A stretch of DNA of 64,000 nt from Calditrichaceae bacterium (lineage in GTDB: Bacteria > Calditrichota > Calditrichia > RBG-13-44-9 > J075), in assembly GCA_013360445.1 (NCBI GenBank), contig JABWBP010000009.1:1-64000 (forward strand), given 5' to 3'. How positions within the stretch are numbered: position 1 is the stretch's first letter; each line of letters opens with the position of its first letter. Below the pieces are notes generated by a model. It worked only from the letters and a program-made list of their open reading frames with translations, made no database searches and had not been told where the DNA came from. Position numbers and translations under genes: made by a program. Below are positions 8,484-16,589 of the stretch, piece after piece.

Positions 8484-9413
8484 TTAAACATGACCGCCGG
8501 CGCGACGGCTTATAAAAGGCTCCCAAACCAGTTCCAACGGCGCGGTGGATAATCGCGCCCTCACCCCCAGGGGCAAAGGGCAGCAGTGCGGAAAGTGCCC
8601 GTAGGGGAAATTGTAAATAACCGGGATGCCGGGCGGCAGGAGGGGCAGCAGCAGCGGCAGCAGGTCTAATATTTCATCGCGGTATAAAAATTTCCCCAGG
8701 ATGATCCCGCTCACCCGCGGCCAGAAACCCAGCAAATTCAGTTGCTGAAAACAGCGGTCGATGCGGTAGAGCGGCTCGTTGACGTCTTCTAAGAATAAAA
8801 TCAGCGGCTTTTTGCGCAGAAAGTAAGGCGTGCCGCACAGGGAGTTGATCATGGTGAGCGTACCCCCAACCAGCAGCCCGGCGGCGCGGCCCTCGCGGTA
8901 AATTTGCACCTCTCCCGGCGGAAAATCCTCCGCCGTGAAGCAAGTGCGCCGGCCGGAGAGGATTTCCAGCCCCGCTTCCACAAAGGGATTTTCTTCGCTA
9001 ACCTGGGAGGTAACGGTGAGGCCGCTGAGGGCGGGCAGGCCGGTTTTTTGCAGAATCGCCCATTGCAGGGCGGTCAGGTCGCTGAAACCGATCAGCAAAC
9101 GGGGGTGTTTTTTGAGGAAAGCGTAATCCAGCCGGTTCAACAGTTGAATGGTCCCGTATCCCCCGCGAAATGCCCAGATCGCTTTTACCCGCGGGTCTTT
9201 CAGCAAATCCATCCAGTCTTGCAGGCGCTGCGCCGCCGGGGCGGAGACCATTCCGTGATCCGCAAAAGCATGGGGGGCAATCCGGCGCTCGAATCCGCGC
9301 CGCCGGAGGGAATCCAGCCCCGGCTGAACCTGTTCCGGGGTTACCGGCCCCGCCGGGGAAATAAACCCGATGGCATCGCCGGGGAGGAGAGGGGGAAGTA
9401 ATCGCTGCGCCAT
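8484..9413 (-). CDS. LD-carboxypeptidase (peptidase family S66)
   Basis: A 309-residue cytosolic serine peptidase of the LdcA/MccF family. LdcA trims the terminal D-alanine from tetrapeptide stems during murein recycling. Visible features are the N-terminal GDAIGFISPAGP strand, the substrate loop WAFRGGYGTIQLLNRLD and the nucleophile elbow LIGFSDLTAL with the catalytic Ser. It also has GGTLTMINSLCGTPY and the C-terminal FPYGHFPHCCPLPLG segment that carries the catalytic His. It lies 20 bp downstream of lpxK on the same strand, an envelope-related pair. Family assignment is firm; MccF-like immunity function is a less likely alternative. Confidence 0.9.
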   Translation of the reverse strand: MAQRLLPPLLPGDAIGFISPAGPVTPEQVQPGLDSLRRRGFERRIAPHAFADHGMVSAPAAQRLQDWMDLLKDPRVKAIWAFRGGYGTIQLLNRLDYAFLKKHPRLLIGFSDLTALQWAILQKTGLPALSGLTVTSQVSEENPFVEAGLEILSGRRTCFTAEDFPPGEVQIYREGRAAGLLVGGTLTMINSLCGTPYFLRKKPLILFLEDVNEPLYRIDRCFQQLNLLGFWPRVSGIILGKFLYRDEILDLLPLLLPLLPPGIPVIYNFPYGHFPHCCPLPLGVRARLSTAPLELVWEPFISRRAGGHV

Positions 9414-9433
9414 GAACCTATCCGTCCGTTACA

Positions 9434-10504
9434 CTATCGCTGTATTATTGATTTGAGCAGTTCCCGCAGGCGCTCCGCTTCCGCTACTCGCACGCGAACG
9501 CCGAACACCCAAACCTTTTCGTTCAATTCCGGCATTTTTGACAGGTGCGCCCGCAGCTTCACCGCATCTTTTTCCGTAACCAGCACTCCCCGCGCCCCGG
9601 CCTGCGCCGCGGCTTTTTCAAGATCGCGCATCTCTTGCAAACTATAATCATGATGATCGGGAAACGCTTTGCGGTAAGCGATTCGGAATCCCTCCCGTTC
9701 CAGCATCCCCCAAAAATGTTCCGGGTTGGCGATGCCGCACACCGCCGCGACGGGTTGAGATTTGATCTCGCCGGGATCGTGCGGCTCGCCGTCGGCCAGC
9801 CTGGCCAGCGCGTGAAAAATAAATCCGGTTTTGAGCACCGGGGCGGGGTATGCTTTTTCCAGGCGGGATTTGAGCGTTTCCGCCTTTTCAGGGCAATTCT
9901 CGAATTTGGCGAGCAGAATGGCGCCGGCGCGGCGGAGAGAAGCTTTGGCGTCCCGCAGATAACTAAACGGGAACAGAAAGGGATGCTCCGCCCAGCGGGA
10001 GACGTCGATCAGGCAGATATCCAGATCGCGGTGGAGGCGGCGGTGCTGAAAACCGTCGTCGAGCAGGAACACGTCCACCTCCTGGCGACGCAGCAGTTCC
10101 AGCCCCACTTCATAACGATGCGCCCCCACTCCCAGCGCTCCGCCAGCGCGCAGTTTCTGGCAAATCAGCGCCGGCTCGTCGCCGATTTGCCGCACCGCCG
10201 CATCGCTTTCCCCGCCGGGCCGGAGGACGCGGTTTTCTCGGGAGCTTCGTTTGTAACCCCGGGTCAGCACTCCCACTTTCAGCCCTTCTTCCTGCAACCA
10301 ATCCAGCAGCTCCAGCGCGAGGGGAGTTTTGCCGCTGCCGCCCATCTGGATGTTTCCGACGGAGATCACCGGGCGGGGCAAGCGTCGGGCCTTGAAGATG
10401 CCGGCGTCATAGAGCCGGTTGCGGAGCCATACGATTCCGAGGTGCAATATCCCCAGGGGGAGGAGCAACCATTTCAAATAGTGGTGAATCGGCTTCGCTG
10501 TCAT
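9434..10504 (-). CDS. lpxK: Tetraacyldisaccharide 4'-kinase LpxK
   Basis: A 356-residue inner-membrane kinase that phosphorylates the 4' position of the lipid A precursor. An N-terminal hydrophobic helix (WLLLPLGILHLGIVWL) is followed by the P-loop GNIQMGGSGKTPLALELL. The LpxK segment VGVLTRGYKR and DDGFQHRRLHRDLDICLID then follow. The start chosen is MTAKPIHHY. A further in-frame ATG exists at 10534, but it is encoded entirely by the AATGACGCGAAGC repeat. Even the chosen first codons (ATGACAGCGAAGC) match the repeat word, so the repeat reaches into the gene start. Confidence 0.95.
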   Translation of the reverse strand: MTAKPIHHYLKWLLLPLGILHLGIVWLRNRLYDAGIFKARRLPRPVISVGNIQMGGSGKTPLALELLDWLQEEGLKVGVLTRGYKRSSRENRVLRPGGESDAAVRQIGDEPALICQKLRAGGALGVGAHRYEVGLELLRRQEVDVFLLDDGFQHRRLHRDLDICLIDVSRWAEHPFLFPFSYLRDAKASLRRAGAILLAKFENCPEKAETLKSRLEKAYPAPVLKTGFIFHALARLADGEPHDPGEIKSQPVAAVCGIANPEHFWGMLEREGFRIAYRKAFPDHHDYSLQEMRDLEKAAAQAGARGVLVTEKDAVKLRAHLSKMPELNEKVWVFGVRVRVAEAERLRELLKSIIQR

Positions 10505-10640
10505 TATGCTTCGCGTCAGTTGGCTACGCGTCATTTCGCTTCGCTGTCATTATGCTGCGCGTTATTGGCTGCGCCGTCATTGGGCTGCCCCGTGGCGAAG
10601 CCACCCCTTTGGAGAAGGGGCTCCTTTGGAGCGCGCCATT
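10488..10640. repeat. GTCATT-word array at the lpxK 5' end
   Basis: GTCATT or GTCAGTT words alternate with TGCTTCGC, GGCTACGC and TGCTGCGC from inside the lpxK start region to about 10581. CCCCGTGGCGAAGCC and CCCCTTTGGAGAAGGGG follow; that last block resembles the insert in the tRNA-Ser remnant at 62539-62603. The same GTCATT vocabulary recurs at 12091 and 15908. The rest of the 383-bp gap (10641-10887) holds only the promoter below. Confidence 0.8.
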
Positions 10641-10829
10641 AACAGGAGAGGAAGTTACGGCGCTAAATGGAAGGGAACAAGAGCCGGTTTCAGCCGATCG
10701 GAAATTCAATGCTTCAGATTACCTGGCTTCAGCCAGGCGGAGGGAGCTATGCCTGGTATTTTGCACGCGGAGCGCGGCAATCCGGGCCATTTCCTGCCGG
10801 GCAAAAATAATTTTCTCCAAACTTCTATT

Positions 10830-10858
10830 TTGCCTTGCCGTAGCGTAGATTCTATATT
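10830..10858 (+). promoter_or_regulatory. Promoter of the RND efflux operon
   Basis: TTGCCT (10830-10835) and TATATT (10853-10858) are separated by 17 bp. A ribosome site AGGAGG (10871-10876) lies 11 bp before the adaptor ATG. The expected start near 10865 leaves a short leader of about 23 nt. Confidence 0.65.
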
Positions 10859-10887
10859 GCAACTTTCAACAGGAGGAGTAAGCGCCA

Positions 10888-12087
10888 ATGAAAAAATTTT
10901 TCATTGTCCTTTCCAGCGTACTTTTTGCTTTGAATCTGCTAAATTGCACCTCCGGGGACGCCAATGCCCAAAAAAACGCCGCCGCCAGCGATAGCGCCGC
11001 GGTGAATGACAGCGCCCGGGGCGACAGTAAAGACACTTCCGACAACAAGAGCCGCAAAGGCGAGGGAGATTTTCAACCCCAGCAACCCAGCGCGGTGCCG
11101 GTAGAAGTAACCACACTCTCCACGGGGGAGATTTCCAGCTTCCTGCTCTACAGCTCCACGCTGGAAACCGAGCAATTGGTGGACGTGTACTCCCGCATCG
11201 CCGGCCTGGTGGTGGGAGTGTATGCCGAGGAAGGCGACCGGGTGAGCAAGGGCCAGCGGCTCATCCAGATCGAAAAAGACGAATATGAATTGGCCGAGCA
11301 GAAAGCCCGCTTAGATTACGAGACCCAAAAAGCCAATTTCGAGCGCATCAAAGCCCTGCAACAAGAGAACCTGATGAGCGAAGAGGAGTTCCAGAATGCG
11401 GAGTTCGCCATGAAAGCCGCGGAGATCGCCTGGAAGCAAGCCGCCCTGAACTTAGAATATACCACCGTCACGGCGCCGATCTCCGGGGTGGTGGGCGACC
11501 GGCTGGTGCAATTAGGCGGGCGCATTATGACTACCACTAAGTTGCTCTCTATCGCCAATTTAGATGAAAAAATCGTGCAGGTGTACGTGCCGCAGAATGA
11601 ATTCACCAAATGTTACCGCAACCAACCCGCCGTCGTTACCACGGGTATTTTGCCGGGAGTGAAATTCAACGGCTACGTGAAACGGATCAGCCCGGTAATC
11701 GATCCCCAGAGCGGCACTTTCCGGGTGGTGGTGGGGGTGAAAGACCCGCAGAACCGGCTGCGCCCGGGCATGTTCGTCGGCGCGGAGCTGATTGTGGATA
11801 CCCACGAGAACGCCCGCCTGATCCCCAAATCCGCCCTGATCTACGAAAACGAGCGCACCTACTTTTTCACGGTTCAGCAGGACACCGCTTTGCGGGTGGA
11901 GCTGCAAAAAGGCTTTGAAGACGCCGAGAAGATAGAGGTGTTGAACGATATTCCGGTGGGAGCCAAAGTGGTTGTGCTGGGGCAAAACGGCCTGAAAAAC
12001 GGCAGCAAGGTAAAAATCATCGAAGAGCGCAGCTACACCTGGCAGCGGCGGGAGGAAATTTCCTCCTTGCCGGTTTCTAAAAACTAA
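10888..12087 (+). CDS. RND efflux periplasmic adaptor (membrane fusion protein)
   Basis: A 399-residue periplasmic adaptor that would bridge an RND permease to an outer-membrane channel. A signal-like N-terminus ends in NLLNC, a possible lipobox though Asn before Cys is unusual. A Q/S/D/K-rich low-complexity linker follows (about residues 25-65). The biotinyl-lipoyl halves are at VDVYSRIAGLVVGVYAEEGDRVSKGQ and ITAPISGVVGDRLVQLG-like positions, split by an alpha-hairpin (about residues 135-185). Beta-barrel and membrane-proximal domains follow. It is the first gene of the plus-strand block with two RND permeases. No TolC-type gene is in the window. Confidence 0.92.
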   Translation: MKKFFIVLSSVLFALNLLNCTSGDANAQKNAAASDSAAVNDSARGDSKDTSDNKSRKGEGDFQPQQPSAVPVEVTTLSTGEISSFLLYSSTLETEQLVDVYSRIAGLVVGVYAEEGDRVSKGQRLIQIEKDEYELAEQKARLDYETQKANFERIKALQQENLMSEEEFQNAEFAMKAAEIAWKQAALNLEYTTVTAPISGVVGDRLVQLGGRIMTTTKLLSIANLDEKIVQVYVPQNEFTKCYRNQPAVVTTGILPGVKFNGYVKRISPVIDPQSGTFRVVVGVKDPQNRLRPGMFVGAELIVDTHENARLIPKSALIYENERTYFFTVQQDTALRVELQKGFEDAEKIEVLNDIPVGAKVVVLGQNGLKNGSKVKIIEERSYTWQRREEISSLPVSKN

Positions 12088-12090
12088 AAA

Positions 12091-12355
12091 CGGTCATTTG
12101 CCTGCGGCGTCATTACGCGTCGCGGTCAGTTGCGCTCTGCGCGTCATTTGTGCTTCGCACGTCATTGGTAGTCATTATGCTTTGCGTCATTAATTGTCAT
12201 TGGAGGCCGTTAGACTCCATCATGGTTTAAGGGAACCAATGACCGCGAAGCGCGAATGACCATCAATGACCGCGCAGCGTAATGACCACCATTGACGCGC
12301 GAAGCGCAATTGACCGCGCAGCCCCATCGGGGCAAGCAATTGACCATTAATGACA
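12091..12355. repeat. Two-armed GTCATT / AATGAC array
   Basis: The left arm (12091-12201) repeats GTCATT or GTCAGT words spaced by TGCGCTTCGC-type fillers. The right arm (12234-12355) repeats the reverse complements AATGAC and GCGAAGCGC/GCGCAGCG. A non-repeated 32-bp centre (12202-12233) separates them. The 281-bp gap between adaptor and permease genes consists almost wholly of this structure. Confidence 0.9.
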
Positions 12356-12368
12356 GGATTTTCAAGGT

Positions 12369-15300
12369 ATGAACCTCCCCTCCACCGCCAAAGAGAGCTT
12401 CTTCCGCTTTACCACCACCCGCCCGGTGGCGATTACCATGATCGTGTTAGGCATTATGGTATTCGGGCTTCTCTCCTATAACCAGCTTTCCATGAATTTG
12501 ATGCCGGATATTACCTATCCCTCCATCACCGTGCGCACGGAGTTTGCAGGCTCCGCCCCGGAGGAGGTAGAAACCGCCATCTCCCGCCCGATCGAAGAAC
12601 AGTTGGGAGTGGTCACCAGCCTGGTGGCGATCAGCTCCATCTCCAAACCCGGCCAGTCGGACGTGATCCTGGAATTCGACTGGGATACGGACATGAACGA
12701 GGCCATCGGCGAGGTGCGCGAGAAACTCGACCTGGTATTTCTGCCGGACGGCGCGGAAAAGCCGATCATTTTGAAGTATGATCCCTCTTTAGACCCGATT
12801 ATCCGCCTGGGGCTGACCGGCGGCCCGGACTTGTTCTTCGACCGCTACGTGGCGGAGGAGCAGATCAAACGCGCCCTGGAAACCGTGAAGGGGGTGGCCT
12901 CGGTAAAGGTGAAAGGCGGTTATGAAGAAGAAATCCGGGTGGATTTGGACGAGCAGAAAATCAGCATTATGGGGCTGGACATCCAGCAAATCCGGCAGCG
13001 GCTGGCGCAGGAGAACGTCAACTTAGCCGGGGGAGAGCTGAAAGAAGGGCAAACCGAATACATCGTGCGCACCCTCAACGAATTCAAAACCATCCCGGAG
13101 ATTTCCGAAATCAACGTGGGATTTCAAAACGGGCGGGAAGTGCGCCTGCGCGACATTGGCCGGGTGTACCGCACCTTCAAAGAACGGCAGTTGATTACCC
13201 GGCTGAATTACCGGGAAAGCGTGGAGTTAGAGATTTACAAGGAAGCGGACGCCAACATCGTGGAAGTGGCCCGCAGCGTGCGCAATAAAGTGTTCGGAAC
13301 CCCGGCGCAGCAGGCCTTCGTGCGCCAGCTGAAGCAGCGCCAGGAGCAGGAAAGGCAAGCCCAAGTAGCCCGCGCCGATACCGCCAAAGCCGAAAAGCCG
13401 AAAGATGAAAAAGCGCCCAAACCGGGCCCCGGGCAGGGCCGCCAGGCCTTCCAGCAGGAAATGCTGCTGCGCGCCATGACCGATTTCATCGCCTATGGGC
13501 TTCCCGGGGGCATGAATATCCAACAACTCACCGACCAGTCGGTATTCATCGAAAATTCCCTCAACGAGGTCAAGAACACCGCGATCATGGGCGGGATTCT
13601 GGCGGTCATCGTGCTGTTCCTGTTCTTGAACCACGTTCCCACCACCATCATCGTGGGCCTCTCCATTCCCCTTTCGATTATCGCCACCTTCGCTTCGATG
13701 AAGCTGTTCAACGTCTCCCTGAATATCATGTCATTAGGCGGGCTGGCGTTAGGGATCGGGATGTTAGTAGATAACTCCATCGTGGTCACGGAGAGCATCT
13801 TCCGCTGCCGGGAGGAGGGGGACGGCTTCGTGGAGTCCGTGGTTCGCGGCACCAGCGAAGTGGGCGCGGCGGTTACCGCCTCCACCCTCACTACCATCGC
13901 GGTTTTCTTCCCCATGGTGTTCGTGAAGGGGGTGGCGGGGCAAATCTTCGGAGACCTGGCCCTCACCGTGGTGTTCTCCCTGCTGGCCTCGTTAGGAGTG
14001 GCGCTGTTCTTCATTCCCATGTTAGCTTCGCGGCAGTTCAAGATGGATTTTCTGAAAACCGCGCAAGATTCCCCGAAAAAATTCTTTCTGAAATTCGCAT
14101 TCATTCCGGACTTTTGGCGCAGCCTGAAAAACCTCGGAAAAAGTTTTTCGCAAGCGTCGCTGATCAAAAAAATCTTGCTGCTGCTCTTGTTTCCGGCCTG
14201 GCTCTTCTGGATTCTGGCGCGACTTCTGCTTCAACTCGTTTTTGAGTTGTTGGGCAAGGCGGCAACCCTGCTGCTCATTATCCTGGGGGCGGCGCTGCGC
14301 CTGGGCGGGTTCCTATGGAAACATGTTCTTTCCAAAATCGCCCGCTTCTTCGTAAAACTTTTCGACCGCGGCTACGCCAAAGTGCGGGATGTTTATCCAT
14401 TCATCATCGACTGGGCGCTGGGCAACAAAAAGGCGGTTTTACTGCTCTCCGTGATTCCGCTGCTGGTCTGTCTTTTCATTCTGCTTCCCCGGTTAGGCCA
14501 GGAACTGATCCCGGAAGTCGCCCAGGGCGAATTCAACGTAGAGCTGACCCTGCCCATCGGCACCCCGGTGGAAACTACCGCGGAGGTGATCACCCCCATC
14601 GAACAACTGATTCTCGACGAGCCGGAGGTGGAAAAAATTTCCACCGTGGCCGGGGTGGATCTCACTAAAGTCTCGGACAGCGAATCCGGCCAGCACACCG
14701 CCAGGATCACCGTCACTTTGAAGCCTTCCGGCAATCCCGCGGAGACGGAGCGCCGGGTGTTGGGGCATATCCGGGAAAAGCTGCGCGATTTCAGCGGGAT
14801 TGCGCACAAGATTTCCCGCCCGGTGTTGTTCAGCTTCAAAACCCCCATCGAAGTGGAGATCAAGGGCTACAATTTAGCCTCCCTCACCTCCCTCAGCCGC
14901 CAGGCGGTGCAAGCGATTTCGGAGATTCCCGGCCTCACCGACGTGAAATCCAATTTGCAGCGCGGCAGCCCGGAGGTGCAGATCAGCTACGACCGCAGCA
15001 AGTTAGCTTTTTACGGGCTGAACATCTTAGACGTCGCCAACATCGTGCGCAACAAGGTGCTGGGAGAAGTAGCCACCCAGTTTAAGAGGGAGGACCGGCG
15101 CATCGACATTCGCGTGAAGGTGCGCGACGAGGACAAATCCACCATCGAGCGGCTGCGGCGTTTGAACGTGAATCCCGGCGGGGCGATCCCGATTCCTTTA
15201 GAGAGCGTGGCCAATATCGAGATCAAAGAGGGCCCCAGCGAGATTCGCCGCATCGGGCAGCAGCGTTCCGCGGTGATTTTAGCCAACATTTCCGGGCGCA

Positions 15301-15899
15301 GCCTCTCGGACGCCAGCGCCGGGGTGTACCAGGCGCTGCAAAATTTAGACATGCCGGCGGATTTCACCTTCGAGATCACCGGGCAGAACAAGGAAATGGA
15401 AGTCTCCCTGAACAGTTTGCGCCTGGCGCTGCTGTTAGCGATCTTCCTGGTCTATATCGTCATGGCCTCCCAATTCGAATCCTTCCTGCACCCCTTTGTG
15501 ATCCTCTTTACCATTCCCTTCGCGCTCATCGGGGTCATCCTGCTGCTCTGGGCGCTGGGCATTTCCATGAACATCATGGTGTTCTTGGGATTGATCATTC
15601 TGGCGGGAATCGTGGTCAACAACGCCATCGTGTTAGTGGACTATATCAACCAGTTGCGCCGCCGGGGAATTCCCAAAAACGAAGCGATCAAACAGGCCGG
15701 GCAGGCGCGCCTGCGCCCCATTTTGATGACCACCACCACCACGGTGCTGGGTTTGCTGCCCATGGCCCTGGGTTTAGGCGAGGGCGCGGAAATTCGCACC
15801 CCCATGGCCATTACCGTCATTGCCGGGCTGGTCAGCTCCACGGTCCTCACCCTGGTGGTTATCCCCACGGTCTATGCGGTATTCGAGCGGGGGGAGTAA
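12369..15899 (+). CDS. RND efflux permease (AcrB/MexB superfamily), enlarged
   Basis: A 1176-residue proton-driven inner-membrane transporter with the usual two repeats of six helices and large periplasmic loops. The helix-4 motif is GMLVDNSIVVTES (Asp468-Asn469 where AcrB has Asp-Asp). The helix-10 motif is AGIVVNNAIVLVDYIN, with Asn where AcrB has Lys940; this VDN/VNN pattern is common outside the proteobacterial pumps. It is about 130 residues longer than AcrB. A charged Q/R/E/K/P insertion lies near residues 320-365. A hydrophobic insertion at about 560-665, with two extra membrane-helix-like stretches (602-622, 625-648), joins the two halves. The substrate cannot be deduced. Confidence 0.93.
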   Translation: MNLPSTAKESFFRFTTTRPVAITMIVLGIMVFGLLSYNQLSMNLMPDITYPSITVRTEFAGSAPEEVETAISRPIEEQLGVVTSLVAISSISKPGQSDVILEFDWDTDMNEAIGEVREKLDLVFLPDGAEKPIILKYDPSLDPIIRLGLTGGPDLFFDRYVAEEQIKRALETVKGVASVKVKGGYEEEIRVDLDEQKISIMGLDIQQIRQRLAQENVNLAGGELKEGQTEYIVRTLNEFKTIPEISEINVGFQNGREVRLRDIGRVYRTFKERQLITRLNYRESVELEIYKEADANIVEVARSVRNKVFGTPAQQAFVRQLKQRQEQERQAQVARADTAKAEKPKDEKAPKPGPGQGRQAFQQEMLLRAMTDFIAYGLPGGMNIQQLTDQSVFIENSLNEVKNTAIMGGILAVIVLFLFLNHVPTTIIVGLSIPLSIIATFASMKLFNVSLNIMSLGGLALGIGMLVDNSIVVTESIFRCREEGDGFVESVVRGTSEVGAAVTASTLTTIAVFFPMVFVKGVAGQIFGDLALTVVFSLLASLGVALFFIPMLASRQFKMDFLKTAQDSPKKFFLKFAFIPDFWRSLKNLGKSFSQASLIKKILLLLLFPAWLFWILARLLLQLVFELLGKAATLLLIILGAALRLGGFLWKHVLSKIARFFVKLFDRGYAKVRDVYPFIIDWALGNKKAVLLLSVIPLLVCLFILLPRLGQELIPEVAQGEFNVELTLPIGTPVETTAEVITPIEQLILDEPEVEKISTVAGVDLTKVSDSESGQHTARITVTLKPSGNPAETERRVLGHIREKLRDFSGIAHKISRPVLFSFKTPIEVEIKGYNLASLTSLSRQAVQAISEIPGLTDVKSNLQRGSPEVQISYDRSKLAFYGLNILDVANIVRNKVLGEVATQFKREDRRIDIRVKVRDEDKSTIERLRRLNVNPGGAIPIPLESVANIEIKEGPSEIRRIGQQRSAVILANISGRSLSDASAGVYQALQNLDMPADFTFEITGQNKEMEVSLNSLRLALLLAIFLVYIVMASQFESFLHPFVILFTIPFALIGVILLLWALGISMNIMVFLGLIILAGIVVNNAIVLVDYINQLRRRGIPKNEAIKQAGQARLRPILMTTTTTVLGLLPMALGLGEGAEIRTPMAITVIAGLVSSTVLTLVVIPTVYAVFERGE

Positions 15900-15907
15900 G
15901 GCGGGAT

Positions 15908-16010
15908 GTCATTGGTTGTCATTTGCTTTGCGTCATTTGCCGGAGGCGTCATTGGTTGTCATTTGCTTCGCGTCATTTGCCGGAGGCGTCATTGGTTGTC
16001 ATTAGGTCAA
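15908..16010. repeat. 40-nt direct repeat of GTCATT words (left of a four-helix-bundle gene)
   Basis: Two 40-nt units (15908-15947, 15948-15987; one mismatch) and a partial third start GTCATTGGTTGTCATTTGC and end GCCGGAGGC. Only the GTCATT orientation occurs here. The opposite orientation AATGAC fills the far side of the next gene (16435-16572). Confidence 0.9.
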
Positions 16011-16048
16011 TGAGGATAAGCAAACTATGATTTGGAGGAGGATCGGCT

Positions 16049-16453
16049 ATGAACTTGAAATTGGAAGAATTGCAAGTGTATCAATTAGCGATGGAGATGG
16101 CGGAGAGGATATGGAACATTGTAATCAAGTGGGATTATTTTGCTAAAGACGTGATCGGAAAACAGTTGATGAAAGCAGTGGATTCGATGGCGGCCAATTT
16201 GAGCGAGGGATATGGAAGATTTTTTTACAAAGAGAACAAACAATTTTGCTATTACAGTCGCGGCTCGCTTTTTGAAACCAAGACCTGGCTTATCAAAGCC
16301 CATAACCGGAAGCTGATCAACACTGCGGAATTCGACCAATTCATCAAAGATTTAGACGCCATAGGCATCAAACTCAATAATTACATTCATTCCATTGGAA
16401 AAAAAGGCGGTTTGGGTGAAAATCCCTCCCAACCCCCCAATGACCACCAATGA
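16049..16453 (+). CDS. Four-helix-bundle protein (23S rRNA intervening-sequence/S23 family)
   Basis: A 134-residue protein of the family first found in intervening sequences of 23S rRNA genes and related to the Avd accessory protein of diversity-generating retroelements. Family hallmarks are an LxxWQLAMEMAE-like first helix, AVDSMAANLSEGYGRF and SRGSLFETKTWLIKA. GGAGGAGG-like ribosome sites precede the ATG. The last residues (NDHQ) and the stop are encoded by AATGACCACCAATGA, the first words of the flanking repeat. The gene occupies the position of the loop in a GTCATT/AATGAC palindrome. Its cellular role is unknown. Confidence 0.85.
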   Translation: MNLKLEELQVYQLAMEMAERIWNIVIKWDYFAKDVIGKQLMKAVDSMAANLSEGYGRFFYKENKQFCYYSRGSLFETKTWLIKAHNRKLINTAEFDQFIKDLDAIGIKLNNYIHSIGKKGGLGENPSQPPNDHQ

Positions 16454-16572
16454 CAATTAATGACTTCAATGACAATTAATGACTTCAATGACAATTAATG
16501 ACGCGCGCAGCGCCAATGACGTGCGAAGCACAACTGACGCGCGCAGCGTAACTGACGCCGAAGGCAACTGAC
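16435..16572. repeat. AATGAC-word array (right of the four-helix-bundle gene)
   Basis: AATGAC and AACTGAC words, spaced by AATT or GCGCGCAGCG / GTGCGAAGCAC, run from within the four-helix-bundle stop region to the RND permease ribosome site. They are reverse complements of the words in 15908-16010. Confidence 0.88.
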
Positions 16573-16589
16573 ATTCCCCAGGAGCCATT

